Shown here: positions 63,939-64,000 of the stretch, in pieces
Layout of the letters: the number at the start of each line of letters is the position of its first letter
How positions within the stretch are numbered: the stretch's first letter is position 1
NCBI RefSeq assembly: GCF_007752345.1
Contig: NZ_CP036299.1
Span: 3,621,501 to 3,685,500 of the forward strand
DNA from: Planctopirus ephydatiae
GTDB taxonomy: Bacteria > Planctomycetota > Planctomycetia > Planctomycetales > Planctomycetaceae
Direction: 5' to 3'
Length of the DNA stretch: 64,000 nt
The notes under the pieces: generated by a model
What the model was told of the DNA's origin: nothing
Seen by the model: the letters and a program-made list of their open reading frames with translations, nothing else
The model's database searches: none
Made by a program: the position numbers and the translations under genes

Positions 63939-64000
63939 GTATTTGTCTCAATTTTCCAGCTCATCCTCGACAGACCTTACATCCACGATCAAGCACCATT
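63939..64000. other. right window edge, no gene seen
   Basis: The last 62 bases follow the SppA stop and carry no recognisable feature. Confidence 0.3.

Overview
The window looks like chromosomal DNA of a planctomycete (Planctomycetota). The visible signs are two DUF1559 proteins with type II pseudopilin N-termini, a LamG/DUF1549/DUF1553 protein paired with a DUF1501 protein, twin-arginine secreted dehydrogenase- and NHL-type proteins, a very proline/alanine-rich secreted protein, and an rsmH gene standing outside any division and cell-wall cluster. Base composition and gene style suggest Planctopirus or a near relative; that is inference. About 50 protein genes and one tRNA can be supported. 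No CRISPR array, prophage, transposase or rRNA was seen.

Layout. 0-8.5 kb: truncated NHL-type secreted protein, valS, cimA with a leader region, then divergent purA and a DedA membrane protein. 8.5-17 kb: a secreted FAD oxidoreductase and an XRE-cupin regulator, divergent from tdh-kbl (threonine to glycine), a secreted M60-type metallopeptidase and a TRIC/glycine-transporter-family protein. 17-22 kb: hisA, hisH and a 930-residue Pro/Ala-rich exported protein ending in two YHS-like modules. 22-29 kb: a signalling block (membrane SpoIIE/RsbU-type phosphatase, NtrC-type regulator with its kinase, PP2C phosphatase). 29-39 kb: outer-membrane-like protein and a co-directional planctomycete set (two DUF1559/lipoprotein pairs, a DUF1549/DUF1553 protein, a DUF1501 protein). 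39-44 kb: metallo-hydrolase, acetate permease pair, PfkB-type sugar kinase and an SDR oxidoreductase. 44-54 kb: PGPGW protein, rsmH, nitroreductase, tRNA-Leu(CAG), Fur, a FlgM-like protein, ettA, and ubiX/ubiE/ubiD homologues. 54-64 kb: secreted unknowns, class II fructose-bisphosphate aldolase, an enolase-superfamily enzyme, a protein with STN-like modules and an SppA-type protease.

The most interesting signal is the leader of cimA, the isoleucine-pathway gene, on the minus strand. A plausible promoter is followed by a 19-residue peptide with three Ile codons. Its stop codon abuts a CCGGGGGC segment that can pair with the first arm of a downstream intrinsic terminator. This is a ribosome-mediated transcription attenuator by its architecture. 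Other regulatory leads are a sigma-54-like promoter just upstream of the SpoIIE phosphatase gene and next to an NtrC-type regulator, a second sigma-54-like site before the acetate permease genes, and a perfect palindrome between the XRE-cupin regulator and tdh.
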